Below are positions 1 through 13,639 of a DNA stretch of 64,000 nt, piece after piece. The notes beneath the pieces were generated by a model. That model was given only the letters and a program-made list of their open reading frames with translations. It was not told the origin of the DNA and ran no database searches. Each line of letters begins with the position of its first letter. Position 1 is the first letter of the stretch. A program made the translations under genes and the position numbers. Source of the stretch: Cryptomeria japonica (taxonomy: Eukaryota; Streptophyta; Pinopsida; Cupressales; Cupressaceae); NCBI RefSeq assembly GCF_030272615.1, contig NC_081415.1, positions 630,643,240 to 630,707,239 of the forward strand. The letters are read 5' to 3'.

Positions 1-29
1 AAAATTAATGATTAGAGTCATTAATGGCA

Positions 30-362
30 CAGTGTGATGGTTAAATTGTGGCATTGTTGTTGTTGCCACCAAGGTTCAAACACCCACTGGGCCATTGTGA
101 CCGCAGGCATTGTGCCCTTGCTGACCCTATTGTTCATGGGTTTCAACCTTCACTTTGAAGCTATTGACGTTCATGCCAGTGGCTTCGTGCTCCAAATCCT
201 CGTTGGGATGGTGTGCTCATGGGCTTTATGCCCCTGCTGGGCAACAGGCTTGCAGGTTTGGACTTTGTGCAATCATGCCGGAGATGAGGTCTCCCATTTG
301 TGACCTCACCTGGCTCAGGCCAAGCTAAAAATTAAAATTCCCATGTTACCGATCAAAAAAAA
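30..362 (+). mobile_element. SINE-like fragment (tRNA-derived), uncertain
   Basis: A box-B-like sequence (GGTTCAAACAC, one mismatch to the Pol III consensus) near 76 follows an A-box-like stretch. The segment ends near 345 with TTACCGATCAAAAAA, which matches the tail of the better-supported SINE at 30244-30369. The part between box B and the tail is longer here. No clear target duplication was found. An open reading frame lies across it (34-303), but it shows no recognisable domain and is best read as chance. Confidence 0.4.
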
Positions 363-3300
363 CATTAAAAACATTTCTTTAATATATTATATATATTTTT
401 TAATTGCTGAGTTTTTGCTGAAATTTTCCACCTAGTCCAAGTCTAAGTCCAAGACAAAAAACCGCTTCTCAAGTTTTTGCCAAGTCTGAGCCTCAACACT
501 ATGACTTTGATTTTGGCATACAAGAAATCAAGTCTTGCTTTCTAAGAGTGTTAGAACATACAGGAATTGTTTTATCGATTGGAACTGGTCCATTATAGAC
601 CAGAAGTTGATTTGGTACACTAAAGTAAATACTGGCCACCCGAGAGGCCTACATTTTAAACCGTATAGGAAGAATTACAAAACGAAAAAAGTAAAGATGG
701 CTTGAAAATTGTGTTATAACTGATCTATAATTATCACTAATACACAAATCAGTTATGAATGATGCACAACTAAGAGATCTGGTAAATTCCAAGCCATGGG
801 CATCATCGCACTAGTCAAATTCAACAGCGATGAAGGAACAAATGCTACTGTCAGGAAAAAATGAGCAATTTGAGCTGATTTACACTTCCATGTTAACGTT
901 TTACTACTTCAGTCCTCATATGTGAGGACAAACATTAGTGCCTTACATTGAATACATAATTATGTCACCGTTTTGAAATGATTGGTTGCTAGGTGCAGTG
1001 TAGGTTCATAAGATCATTCCATCATCAAAATTCAGTATTTGTAGTGTTTTTAAGAGTTAGTGCCACAAAGAGATCATAATTGCCAAAATAATTAATGAAC
1101 TTTTATTGTTTTTGGCATTGAAGCAGATATTGTGGTATAATGCAATATTTTGGATCTCAAATGCAAAACCAAATTTTTATTAAAAACTTGCAAATTTTGG
1201 AAATTCTTGTTGACTGCTATTTTGATTGAGATTATGTGATATATTGGCAAATATTATATGATACTTTCAGCAACAAAACAGGCTGGTTTTTAGGGTTTCC
1301 CAAGCACTGGATGTTTTTTGATATCTTTGGGATCACCTAGGTATTTGATGAATAGTAGTTGAATCAAATTAGGCATAAGCAGAATGTTGGAGCTTCAATA
1401 TCAGGAACTATAGTGTATTCCTTTATAAGATTGTTTTGTGCTCTTTGTAAACTTTACATTTTTTGTTATGGTGATATTACTTGGGCACCTCTGTTCATAC
1501 ATTGCTTTGTCAAAGTTCATTGTTGAAAGCAGGAAGATATCTCTGTTTGGGAGGACATACTTTCATAAGTCCTTTGATTCCCTTAAAACGTTTGAGTGCA
1601 GATATTAATGTACCGAGTGGAAATAAGAATGTGTGAGCTATGTTAGTACCCCTGCACACCTCTTGGAAAGATGTTTCTGAGTGTATAGATAATTATTAAT
1701 ATTATTTAAGTTGGGCCCAATCATCTTTAATTTTAAGGGCAACTTAATAATATTATTATATTTAAAATAAAAGGTGTTTTTAAACACTACTATTAAAATA
1801 AAAATATTTTTAAATACTTAAAATAAATAAATAGATAAAGGAATATATTAAATGTATTTTTAAATACTTGGAGGTAGATTTAGAACCTAAGGGCCCAATT
1901 TGAAAAGGTATATCAAGGAGGTGCCAATCTGCATTTGAGGATCATTCAAGCTATCATTTGCATACTACTTTCAGATTTGAGCAATTGTTCAATTTAGGGC
2001 ATCCAAGGATGAAAACCCTTGGCGTGTTCAAATTCTAGAGAACCAAACCCTCTTGGAATTTATCATATTGGATCAAGGTGAAAACCCTTGCTCCCATTTT
2101 GGGTGATTCCATCCAGGAATCACAAATGTGCAAATTCATTGAGGATTTGATAACATTTCTCAAATTTGCATTTTCTTGCTACAATGTCACTAAAGTGATT
2201 TGCTAAAGATTTCATCATTTGGAGGGTTATATGTTGCTACTAAAGTGTTGCTACAATGATTTGTTGAAGATTTCACCATTTGGAGGGTTATATGTTGCTG
2301 CTACAGTGTTGCCCATCATATTTGAGGGTTTCTATGTTGGCTTCCAAGACTTTGGAGAGTTATTGCGCATCATAAAGTGTTGGATCTAGATTGTTTATGA
2401 CATTTCCAATCAACCCTCACTGAGCACTACCTTTGGAGTACAATTAGTCACTCCCAGCCCTAAAAGATGTTATACAGCTACTCGTTTACATCATTTCCAA
2501 CCACCAACAATCATCCTCAGCATTACATCATTCGTATAAGGTGCTGTTCCAGCATTCTAGAAGGTTACATCGGTCATATAAGTTACTGTCCCAGTTAACA
2601 AAAGGTTGTATCAGACATTCATAGTGTTATACCTGTCTTTGAGAGCATTAGTAAATCATTTGGAGTGCTTTATCAGTAGTCATATTGCACAACATCCCCG
2701 ATTGTTCACTTGTGAGTTGATTTGGGAAAGTGGTAATTCTGAAAATTCATTTCCAGCTTGCATATCAGTCTTGTCATCACTTTTCCTCATCCGACAATTA
2801 AACAAATTGAAAATTGTTGCTATTTAAGGTTTTTGTGAAGTTTCCGACTTGATAGTTGCAATAAGAATTTGTATTACAAGTTTTAGTTGTTGTTCCAGTG
2901 GTGTGTGTTTTAGAGAAATCAGAAAAAATAACAAAATCATAAAAAGGACATTACACTGAGCAATATAGAAACCAGATGTCTATTGTAACCAATTTTTTAG
3001 GATATTGAGATCCAGTATGTTTGGTCTTCGAGAGAAACATGGTGCCTTCTTATTTATCCTATCTACGATTTACAACATCAAACCATAGCACAAGGATTGA
3101 ATAAACATCAACAGCGCCCTTTGCACTGACTTAAATCGGACTGGGAGGACGAAGGCTCTTGTATTGTAATACTTAGCAGTAAATGGTGGTATCACTCAGT
3201 ACATGACTGAACTAAGTGATTGTAAGCAATCTGATTTATATTGCATATGATCAAACCCAGCTAGTATGAAATAATCCTATCTTTTACCTTGTTCACGTAA

Positions 3301-3868
3301 GAAACCTTGACAATCTAGCATCACTTCATTATATTCAACCCTTGGCAAAAACAGCAGGAACTGCAGCCCCATTGTTGATCATACTTCATAGCAGCTAGCC
3401 TCATTGGCTCCATCAGCTCTGTGTTATTTTGTAGCTTGACATTTGTAATTTAGTATGTAATTGATTTTGAGGGTTTGAACTATGCAGTCAAACTGATAAT
3501 GCACTTTAATCGGTGACAGTGATCTAAAAATTAATAAGGAAAATCCATATTTCAATATTCATGGAATAAACTGTACAATTAGGGTGGGTTTAAATGTTAA
3601 AAATATCAGTTAATCTTTTTTTCTTAAAAAAAAATTCTGTGTTTTTTGGGGGTTCCCAACCAATATTTCCTGGTATATTCCTAATAATATGCCAAGAAAT
3701 TTAAAATACCTTTATCTTTTGGTTTGGCAAAATATTCTTGAGAAAGATGCTTCTATGGTTTTCGTTAATTTTGGTCCACTTCATCTATATATTTAATGGC
3801 ACTGCTGGTTGAACGGAAAATCCTTTTCTTCTTGTACTTTACAAACATCAACTGTGTTTTTGTTTTTT
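363..3868. other. Non-coding spacer with small repeats
   Basis: No coding region is supportable. It holds an AT-rich inverted repeat (arms 1692-1713 and 1740-1760, 26-base spacer) and a degenerate tandem duplication of about 70 bp (2177-2320, each unit with the phrase CATTTGGAGGGTTATATG). Short open frames at 2606-2827 and elsewhere show no domain. Confidence 0.6.
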
Positions 3869-3869
3869 C

Positions 3870-4755
3870 CCTTCGGTACCAAAGGGAGAAACAAGGTTTA
3901 TATTAGTCATGGACATTTTATGATTATTTTAAAAAATTTAAACTTGCAGTACCCTATAGCCATCTCAATGATCCAAGATGCTAGTTTGTGTGGAAAGACA
4001 AACCTTTTTAACAAGCAATGCAGTTGATTGCCATAAAACATCTCTATCAGGTGACATTATTTTCAAGTGTGGTGGATGGTGTTATACAAAAACAAAAGTA
4101 CTATTTCATGCCTATCTGATGCCTCAATAACATGCATCAAATCCTTTGCATATAACAAGTAATGATTTCATATGCCACAACAGGGCATGATCTTCTATTG
4201 TTTCCCGAAATTTGGGACCATTTCCTTCATCAGTATATCGGATGATGCTATCGGTCAAGCTTAAAAACATTCATTTATGCACTTCACCACCACAAATTGT
4301 ATTATTTTTTAAAATCATCAGTACCAAAGAGAGTCAATTTTTATATTGATATTGGACATTTTATAATATTTTATTAGTTTTAGCCTTTAAGGATAGCAAT
4401 CCTGCATAAACATTTCAAGTATCCAAGTAGCTGGTCTATGTAGAGAGAACATCTTTGCTTCATGGAAAACAATTAAGTTGAGCACCATAAAACATCTAAA
4501 AGACTAAAACAGTTGGCATCTTGATCAAATGCAGCAGTTGGTGTTATTCCAAACGCTACAAGTACTATTTCATTGCCCGTGTGATATCAAAACAACTTGC
4601 ATCAAATGCTTGTAGATGTGGACCAATTATTTCATTTCTTTCATTAAGTGATATACATGATGCCAGACTAGTCTGCAAGATTACCAAAGCAATTCTCCCT
4701 GCTCTATAGAAATGACCAAGTACAGTACTTGTGTGTGTCCAAGTCAAGTTTGTTT
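3870..4755. repeat. Degenerate tandem duplication, period about 445 bp
   Basis: Two diverged units can be followed in order: 'agtaccaaagggag' at about 3876 against 'cagtaccaaagagag' at about 4319; then shared phrases on a 'gacattttat' stretch, 'ccataaaacatct', 'agtactatttcat' and 'gcatcaaat'. Unit 1 is roughly 3870-4315 and unit 2 roughly 4316-4755. No coding function is apparent. Confidence 0.6.
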
Positions 4756-5467
4756 TCTTCTAAAATTTCAAGCAAAACTGTTTTGTCAACAGAGGTCGTG
4801 ACCATAAGAATTCCATTTTATCATCATCCTCAAATATCTATCCCCTACCAAGGAGATTCAAAAAGACTGTCACAGCTACAAATGTACCCTAATATAAGGT
4901 CCACTTAAGCAGTTGTAATGCCTTATCACTTGAATATAAATTATAGTCTACTACTTTTCCCTAAAAGCCAAAACATAAGTGCTTAAAAAGATTATTCATT
5001 TCATATGCCAATCAAAATAATAGCTGGTTGTTTAGGCCATCATAGCAATATTTTTTATTTTTTAAGTTCCGTATGTGATGCAAGATCTCTCCCTTCTAAA
5101 GGCCCTTTGGATATGGCCAAATGAAGTTGTCTCTTCTTTCAGAACTCCATTCAATGGAGAGACTTTCAGTGGAAATCAAGGAAGAAGATGTAATAGAAAA
5201 GGTAAACTTCAACATTTAGAGCTGCAAATAGACATGGCAGTCATTGTATGTATCTATTACTTTTTGGGACCATCATTCTCTATTATGGTATCTTTTACCT
5301 TTTATGGCATAGACATAGAGAGCTGAAGAAAGCCATGACAATGATAATAAACATGTATTTTCAAAAAATGATTTGGGAAATGATAGTAGCCATATTATGT
5401 ATATTAAATTAGCATCTACAAGCTTGCTTTATAAACCTAAGAGTTGCTTCCATGTTGGGAGAGAAAG

Positions 5468-5760
5468 AGGTATGATGTGAATTGATGATTGGCAAAAAGA
5501 GCAAGACAAGAAATCACTTAAATTGAGTTGCACTCAAGTTCCAAATAATGTTTCTTACTTCATTTATGGGTGTGGTTAAAAACTGTTGGAGATCGAGTAA
5601 GAGAATAGTTGGGAATCTGGAATGGAAGCTTGACATGATGTGAATTGATGATTGGAGAAAAGAGCAAGATGAGAACGCACTTAAGAGTAGCATTCAAGTT
5701 GCAAACGAAGTTACTTATTTTGTTTATGGATGTGGTTGCAAACTATTGGAAACAAAGCAT
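5468..5760. repeat. Degenerate tandem duplication, period about 170 bp
   Basis: The phrase 'tgatgtgaattgatgattgg' at about 5473 returns at about 5637. It is followed in both copies by similar stretches ending in 'tttatggrtgtggtt' and 'actgttgga/actattgga'. The flanks (4756-5467 and 5761-6927) hold no gene that I can support. Confidence 0.6.
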
Positions 5761-7139
5761 CTTCGTGTTTTCAAATTAAAGGAGTTTGGGATACTTTCTA
5801 ATCCCATTTTCTTGCAAGCTATGAGGAGATCTCATCAAGAATAACTTTCCAAATGGCACACTCTCAAGAAATGTAGTGGGAAAGAACAGGGAAGAAATCC
5901 ATTTGGGAAAGGATGAAGACTGAATTTTCAATCAATAGGCATTCTCATGTAGCATGAGATGCTTTAACAAATTAACGCAAGATGTTTATAAAGACAATTC
6001 CAGTTTAGGGCACCACAAACAATATGTGAAAAAGACTAAAGACATGAAACAAGTGCATAGGAAAATCCTAAGTTGTAGAGACAGGAAGGACAAAAATCAA
6101 GTTGATTATAAGCACTGATTCCCAAAGAGACATATCACATTACACTAATACAGTATTCAATTTGTTCTAGAGAGCAACATGCCAAGGTAAGCACTTCTGT
6201 ATTATGAACCTTTGAAGACTAGATGAACACAGATGGTTAAAGTCAGATCCAGCCCCATGGAGTGGTAAGGAAGGATGAAATCTCATTGGAAGTATTATGT
6301 CATCTTTTTCTCTGCATATAAGCGTTTGAGGACCAAAAGCCTCTTCTTTGAGGAGGTATAATCTGAAATAGATCAGCTGAAGCCTAAAATAATTGAATCC
6401 AGTATTAATTTAGTTATATGATTTGTATAGAGTAGCACAAAGAAAAAAAAGGCCTCTGACCCTCAGAGATCCATTCAAGAATTCCCATTCTAAAGAAACG
6501 GGAAAAGTGACAGAAAGCTCATGCTGAGCATGATCTATAAACAAGCTGGAAGTTGCAGCAGAATTTGTCAGGAAAATATTTCACTTCCAAATTTGTCAAA
6601 TATGACAATAGTGAAGAACAACTACCAAGATCAGCAGATGAAGTAGTTCTCCTTCTGATTACTGAGGTAAATCCGATAATTGGGTCAATCCATGACTATT
6701 TGTAACCCAGATTATGTATACATATATCAATTGGTTTCTTATATAGGATAAAATTATTTGATATATATCAATTGATTATTGGCATCAAAGGGCGTTCTCT
6801 ATATTCCATCTGAGCATAGGAGACGTTATTAAGTAGTTTGAGTAAGTTACGATTCACGAACCAAAGCAAACATTAAGAAGCATCGTAGAAATCACTTAAG
6901 TGTTCTCGATGCCTTCAAAGAAAAGAAATGGCTTCTAATCTTGTTGATTTAGTTGAGGCTAGGAGACAACCTAAAATTGCTGGAGTTTTCCTACCTTGTG
7001 TTTGTCATTGGAACTGGGTGCTTGAAATGTTTTGCTTACCTCTTCTGATCTTCGACTTGATGAGGTTTTGGAGCTCTCTCTCCCATCTTCCTCTCAGGTT
7101 AGGCTTGGGAGTGGAGTTCAAGGGTCCTTGAGGGTGACC

Positions 7140-7652
7140 AGATCTAGAAGGTGGCTTCCTCCTCCTTTTGGCTTCCTAAAAATAGATACAAATGGGTCTT
7201 CTTAGGGTGATCTTGGTGCTGCATGGATTGGTGGAGTTGCCTAAGATAGTAGAGGAGTGATCCAATTCTTGTTCTCTACTCATTTGTTTTGTTCTAATAA
7301 TATGATGGAGGCATGGGTGATTTTTTAGGCTTTAGTTCAATCTTGTTCTATGGGTTGAAAAAGAGTTGTTTAAGAAACTCACTCTTTGATTTTAGTCTTT
7401 CTTCTCAACAAGAGGAATTTTCAAGAGTTCTAGCATTTGGCTTTGGTAGCTAAACAGATTATCAATCTTGTCAATAACTTTGATTCTATTTCTTTTGTTC
7501 ACATCCACAAAGAATCGAATAAGGTGGAAGATCGTTTAGCTAAATGGACCTCAATGGGTCCTGGTGGTTGGAATGTGGGAGAGTGGGCTGATTTGACTCA
7601 AGAGAAAGCTCAACAGATTCTCAAGTTGATTCATGCTGACCAAAGAAATTGA
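7140..7652 (+). pseudogene. LINE retrotransposon RNase H domain, degenerate
   Basis: One reading frame gives a plant LINE-type RNase H domain (RVT_3-like). An N-terminal strand 'WLPPPFGFLKIDTNGSS' is followed by 'GVIQFLFSTH', 'MMEAW' and a C-terminal 'SFVHIHKESNKVEDRLAKW'. The first Asp (IDTNG), the Glu (MEAW) and the last Asp (EDRLAKW) of the catalytic set are visible. The third Asp position reads His (ETHSL). At least six in-frame stops interrupt it, several at places where family members have Trp or Gln. The last 72 codons (7437-7652) are open. This domain normally sits at the C-terminus of plant L1-like ORF2, so this is a 5'-truncated LINE remnant. I cannot identify the upstream RT, and 6928-7131 is open but unrecognised. 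The element is dead. Confidence 0.8.
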
Positions 7653-8373
7653 TTGTGGCTGGATTGGGTTCAAGCATTTTACTTATGGTGTATTGTGGTG
7701 TTTGGTTCTGTGAATACCCTTGGTGGATTCTCCTTCTGGTACTTTCCATTCTAGAAATGGCTATCTAGAAGTCTATAGGGATTTCATGTATTTGAATTTC
7801 TACGATTAATATGTTAAATTTTTGCCTAAAAACAAATGTTATATACAAATTCAACAAGCTACAAGTTCTTCTTCAATTGAGTGGAATTGGACTACATATT
7901 CCATCCACTTCGTTAAGCACAACTGATTGGGTGTAAAAAAAGTAGAGGATTTGGTCTTTGTGCACTAACTTGCATCTCTTGTCACATAAGACGCCTAATT
8001 ACAATGAAAAGGTGACAAAGAATTGGGATCAAACTCTTGGGTGTGCTAACTTAGACACTATAGTTGCACAGTTTACCGAAGTTTCTATAAATGAGGTAAC
8101 TCTTGCATGTGATGTGACTAGTGGGAGTCGCACTATAGCTAATTGTGGTTCAAATGATGAACCAAGACTTTGATGCTTTTGATTAATAACAATATGAACC
8201 GCCATGAAGACAATACCACTCACAAGAAAATTGCAGTCTTAATAAATAATCACCAGTTGATGAAATACAATCTATAAGAGGCCAACTACATTTAAGGGAA
8301 TTAAAATAGAATTGATTTATTAGAGGCTGATAGAGACAAAAAGGGCAGCGAATTATTATAGGGGTTGACCTAG
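7653..8373. other. Spacer between LINE remnant and LTR-A
   Basis: It may contain the LINE 3' untranslated end. I see no gene and no clear repeat. Short overlapping frames on both strands at 7958-8223 are not credible as genes. Confidence 0.5.
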
Positions 8374-9191
8374 GTTAATGTTGATGTGTTTTTTATGCAC
8401 AAAACATTTCAGAATAAAATACCAAGGTAATTTACCCTCTCTTGAACAAAATCACCTCAGATGCTAAGAATGAGATCAACTAAAATGATTCCAAGGTTTC
8501 TACATGTCAGGTCTTGACGAGTGGGTAACTCAATGGTCGATGTGAATTGTTGAGTTCACTTGGGGACTTACGCAAATGTTTGGATTATCATGAATGATGC
8601 GGAATAGGTGTGCTGACAACTTAAGATTTATCAATATGGCTCTGGATTTACTTCTTACTAAAAAAATGGGCAAAAGGAATAGGGTTCAGGAAATCTATTC
8701 TAAGCCTAGGAATGTAGGAAATGATGAATGGGTCTAGTGGAATCAAACCAGGCAAGGTCTCACAATCAGGTATTAACACAAGCTTAGTGCAATCATCTAA
8801 GGTATACTTAAAGATTTCCAGGTTATCACCATCAAACGTTGACACCATCCAAGTTGATGCTTGTCAAGGGACGCGTAATAGTTGAAGTTAAGCTTACTTA
8901 AATTCAAGTTGACCACGCAAGGCGCACTTACCAGCGGCAAGAGGCTAGTGGTATGGACTGAGGATTCCACACAAATGAATTCAACAAATCTTCCACTCAA
9001 TCTAACATACATGAAAATAAATTCTAATCTAAAATCTAATCTAACTTGGAGGAATTGATAACCATGAATACAAATACAACACTTGAAGAGCAAAATCACC
9101 AACAATTGAACAATGATTATGATTCAAATAGCTGCAACACATACCAACAATTCTACAAAAAATCTCTCTTACAAATGAGAGACAAGGAGGC

Positions 9192-9288
9192 ATATATAGT
9201 CTCTTACAAAATGGATGGCCCAGATTGATCCAAGATCAACGACCGAGATCATGCCAACAAAACCCTAGAATTGCCCTAATTAGGGTTA
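9192..9288 (-). promoter_or_regulatory. LTR-A core promoter: half-decayed inverted telo-box plus TATA
   Basis: On the minus strand CTATATATG (9199-9192) lies about 75 bp downstream of a palindrome CCCTAATTAGGG (9275-9286). The palindrome is intact on one telo-box side and mutated on the other. The same pair with nearly the same spacing occurs in LTR-B and in both LTRs of the 31-43 kb element. From the TATA box to the LTR end is 813 bp, so this should mark the U3/R boundary. Confidence 0.6.
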
Positions 9289-9529
9289 CATAAAAAATGG
9301 TGCCACCAACATATGGCCCAATGAAAAGATACCTAGTCATCAAATAGGGAATCTTCTAGGAAGATTCCTCCCTGCATTTCTCTCTCTCCTAGCATACTCC
9401 AAGAATCTAGCCAATACTGAATCTAACTCCTCCATGGAAATGCTAGGCAAGGTATCCTATTGTAAATCAATCACGTCCGATGAATCCGAGCAAGCGTCCA
9501 AAGTGTTCTCCCAATCTGGCATGAGCTTC

Positions 9530-12500
9530 TACGAACTATGAACATGAATCAACAAAGAGACCAAGTCGTCTATCTGACTCTTCTTTAAAGAGTCCAACTG
9601 GCAAAAATACATAAATTTCATCTTGTCTCTTAATTCGGCTGTGTAAACCACTAGCATCACTAACATCAACACCCAATAATTCCTCAATCGAGGCAAGGAT
9701 CTTCATCTAAATGTCCTGAATTAATCCTTCCATCTCCATGCAACTCGACTGGGCGTTCTCATAAGTTGATTTCTTCACGACTAATGAACAATACCAGCCA
9801 TGGAAATCGTATCTGTCTCCACTGTGCACAATGTTCTCACTAACCAAGGTGGAATTAGGAATCTTCTTCAAAGCCTGGAGGCGTGGAATAGTCTTGTCTT
9901 GAATAGGTCGGAATTCTTCCCAAACTCCCTCCAAATACTGGATTCTGAATGCGAGCCCTGTTGTCCTATCATATGCATGGACAAACTGAGTAAGGAAATC
10001 ATCTGCCTGCTTTTTTGTATTCTCAATCCACTTCTCCACCTCCGAGAGTGTACCTCTCGCTGCCTCATAGTGTGAATGCATTCCATGGTCAACTACAATA
10101 GGGGAAATAAGGGTGGGATTTTCACGCCTTATCCCTGCAATATACTCTCTAAGTCTGATATTCTCTTCTCTGTACCTTTCTTTCTCCGCAATCTCTCTGT
10201 CCAACCTTGCATCGATTGCCTTGATGTTTTCACCAACCTCCTGAAATTCTTGCTTTCTGGATGTACGACCAAGGGCAACTGAAGTGATCTGGAAATCCAT
10301 AGAAGTAGCAATGTCCGTTGTCACGCCTGCAATAGGAACAACAATCTGCGCAATCCGCATTCCTGTCTCATCTCTACCTATGTGCAACAAAATCTCTACT
10401 CTTTTGGGCTCCTCCTTAGCACTCCTAGCTAGGTAGTCATCAACATCATCAATAGGTTGTACCTCTATCATTTGTTTACTTTTCTCCATACTTCTCATCA
10501 GCCATTCAGGAATAGCAGCCATCTCCATACCATCATCGAGACACATTTCTCGATCAAGTCCTTTCAATGCCAAGATAACATCATCATTATCATCAAGATT
10601 ATTCCTGGTCAAATCATATATCTCATTTCCCAAACTAACTTCCAAAAGGACAATAGGGGACGCCGGTTGATCATCATTATCATTCGGAGGTGCAGATGTC
10701 GTTGTGGCATGGAACTCCTAAATATTCTCTGGTAGTATCACTGTGTTGGAACACTGTTGAGTCTCCTTGTTCTGCTCTGTAACTTCAATCACTTTGATTG
10801 ATGAGACACTGAGAGGGGGTGAAGGAATGATAGGCGGGGTGATAGTCTTATGTTTCTTCTTCACCTCCTCAATCTTCTTCCCTATGGCCTTGACTTCTCC
10901 TGGCGTGTTCTTCCTTCTCTTGGGAGCTTGACTCTCTTTGTCTGCATGAATCCTGACATCACTGATAGTCCTCTGATCATCCTCGGAAGCAGACTCTTTC
11001 GGCTTCATCCTTTCATAAGTGAAGGGAACACCCATATCAACTGACTTATTCATCTGTATATCCACCCATGCACAAGAGAAATTCAAGACCTCTCTCATCA
11101 ATATATTCAGGTCAATCTCTTCTGACTCTGACCAATTAGGCAATAGGATTGCCTTCTTCATTTTGTTCTCATACTGTGGATGTGTATGATCTCTATCATC
11201 TAATACTTGATCAAGAATGAGGAAAAGTCCACACTTCCTCATGAAATCCACTGACATTCTGGACCACATTCTTCTCTTCATTGTTTGCTCATCCATTAGG
11301 TTGGCCCAATAATCCTCTATGTCAACCTTGTGAATGAACTTCTCTCCCATGATCCTTCCGACCACCTTGTCTGGATCAAATCTTTCTCTTTTCTTGTATG
11401 TAGCAAATCGATAGAATGCAAGCTCCTCACTCGCAGTGCTGGCGGCTATGGCGGACTGGCAAACCTCTGATATCTTCCCAACTGAAATAGGGAATGTCAT
11501 GCATGTCCTATTCTTCTCTCTTTGAATAACATCGAACTCTAGAAGTTGTCTCACCACTTCCAACAAGATCATTTTGTCGATCGGATACCTAGGAAGTCTG
11601 TAGGGTTCAAATTGAAACCCATGAATCCTAAGGTAAGTGAAAGTGGGAAACTGTATATACCACAATCCATATTTCTCTATTACGTCTGTTGCCTCCTTGG
11701 ACAATCTTATGTGGATTCTCCCTTGCAGCATCCGTGTGATGTACATAGTGAATGCACCATTCACTCTCTTATAGTCTTCAATTCTATACATACTCAGCTG
11801 GACGTAGCATTCATGACTCTGGAATTGTCCTTGCCCATTCCCGATTTCACCTTTGCATATCAATCCTCTGTATGAAACAAACCGTGCAAGCAGGTATACT
11901 AGGTAAGAAGTCATGGCGAATGACTTGGACCGCTCTACATTCCTCAGCTGAAAATCCAGGTTGTCACTTATAATCTTGGACCAATTTACTAATGTTCCTC
12001 TAAGGCAATCCTAGATGAAGTAGAACATCCATCCATCGAATATTGCTCCCTGCGGCATCCCCATCACTCTGTTGAGTAGGAATATCAAATCGCTATACTC
12101 CTCCTTGAAATCTATACACATGAGTGTATGGGAGCCTTGGGATGATGAGAACTAGGCTCAATCATCCACTTTTTGTTAATCAAATTCTTGCATACACCCA
12201 TCTTCTTTGTGTATCTTTTTGTATATTCATCCTTGGTCACATCCTTCATGTCTGTTCCGCGTGGAATCCCGAACACCTCTACAATAGCATCCTCAGCAAG
12301 GTAGGCAATGACAACGCCCTTGGGAGTCTTGATCATTCTCGTGAGCGGATCATAACATCGTGCACACTCCAGGATAAGCAAACTGCACTGTATGGACTGT
12401 GGAAATCCAGGGGCATGGAAAATATCACTCTTCATAATGTTCGCATATGCTGGGGAAGGAATTTGATCTCCGACTCCGAACATCCGCTGTTGCATCTGGT

Positions 12501-12630
12501 TGAAGTCTAGGAAATGCATGTTTGTATCAGTGATCTCCTTCCATCTCGATGAAATCTTGAGCTCTGGATAGAATCCAGTCTCCAGCATCTTCAATAGTTC
12601 TTTCATTTCCTTATATCTAGACTTTGACAT
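9530..12630 (-). pseudogene. LTR-encoded protein of unknown function, LTR-A copy (broken)
   Basis: This is a homologue of the 16359-19580 gene in LTR-B, alignable from end to end. The N-terminal block (12630-12112) has AYLAEDAIVEVFGIP. The central block (11914-10718) has LPRYPIDKMILLEVVRQL and VDFMRKCG. The C-terminal helical block (10645-9707) has a run of charged residues. Breaks are: a frameshift near 12115; a TAG near 12011-12013 where LTR-B has CAG (Gln); an in-frame TAG at 10718-10720; and a TGA after 9707, beyond which homology continues to about 9530. The ATG at 12630 is the first that fits the LTR-B N-terminus. No enzymatic motif is recognised. The central part has the feel of plant transposon-associated or aminotransferase-like mobile domains (PMD), a family judgement made without a search. 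Confidence 0.75.
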
Positions 12631-12891
12631 CGCACCAGATTAATGATGACTAAGGAAAGGTGTGAAAGGTTGTGTTTTCACACAAAGGTATGTCTGAAGA
12701 CACCTTCCGCAATCAACAATGGAGGTCAACAATTCTGAAGACAACTAGGACCTTGCAAAGTAGTTAAAAATCCCTGAAAATGATGGAAAATGGCTAAGGA
12801 ATCACCTCCAAGCAAAATCGCCAAAATGGTTAGGTGGCTGGAAATGAAAATTTATAAAGACAACCGCCTAACAATGGAGTTTTCAGACCTG
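12631..12891 (-). other. LTR-A leader upstream of the pseudogene
   Basis: Non-coding sequence with loosely repeated phrases of the type 'aatcgcc' followed by 'tgg'. They continue through 12892-13210 and, beyond LTR-B, through 20948-21230. It appears to be the 5' untranslated or leader portion of LTR-A. Confidence 0.5.
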
Positions 12892-13210
12892 CAACAGCGA
12901 TAAGATAGTCTGAAAATGCACAGAAAACTCCATAAAATACCTCCAAATACAAATCGCCTAAGTTGGAATTGGCTGGGCAACTAAAATTGAAGTCTGAAAA
13001 TTAATAGGCAGCCATTAATGGAGGTCAAATCTGAAGACCTCAGATCTGAAGCGAATCAGCAAGCTGGAAATGATGGCAGCCACCAAGCATGCATGAAAAT
13101 CACCAAAATGTGGCACCAAACCTCTCCTCAAACAAAATCGAAATTTACCCAACTATGGCGCCATACTAAATTTCTGAAAATATCATCAATGGCAGCCCGG
13201 ATCTGCAACA
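12892..13210. repeat. 319-bp direct repeat, left copy, flanking LTR-B
   Basis: Nearly identical to 20629-20947. The only differences I saw are two adjacent bases (CC here, TT in the other copy, in 'ggcagcYYggatctg'). Both copies begin with CAACAGCGATAAG and end with GGATCTGCAACA. The block is LTR-A sequence present once on each side of LTR-B. Confidence 0.9.
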
Positions 13211-13639
13211 ATTTCACACATCGCCCCATCGCAAATGGGGACCCCCTCTTTTTGCTTGTCTTTCGCTCGCTTTTGCTTTCGTTTTTAGGATTTTGTTAGT
13301 TAGTTAGTCGTCTGGATTTAGGGTCAAGCCTTAGGGTTTTAAATTTTGTCTTTTCAGGCCAAAATCCAGTCGTTTTTGAGAGCTTTTGAGCTTCCTTTTC
13401 TAGGATGCAAATTTTGAATGCAATGAATTCGCCAAAATGGTCTAATTTTCAATTGGAATGTTGATGCAGAGCTTAAATTTGGCTAAGTATTGAAAGTGAA
13501 ATGTGAATTTTTGTCCGATTGAATATTTTGACCAAATTTTGACTTTTTTTGATTTTGATCCTGGGCATTGGAATTGATTTGTTTTCGCCTCGTGAAGTGT
13601 TAAAATGTGAAGAATCATGTTATTTTGGCCTGTAGGAGC

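Noticed and set aside
34-303. 89-codon frame with a hydrophobic stretch as a small membrane protein
   Set aside because: It lies over a SINE-like segment with tRNA-like boxes, and there is no further support.
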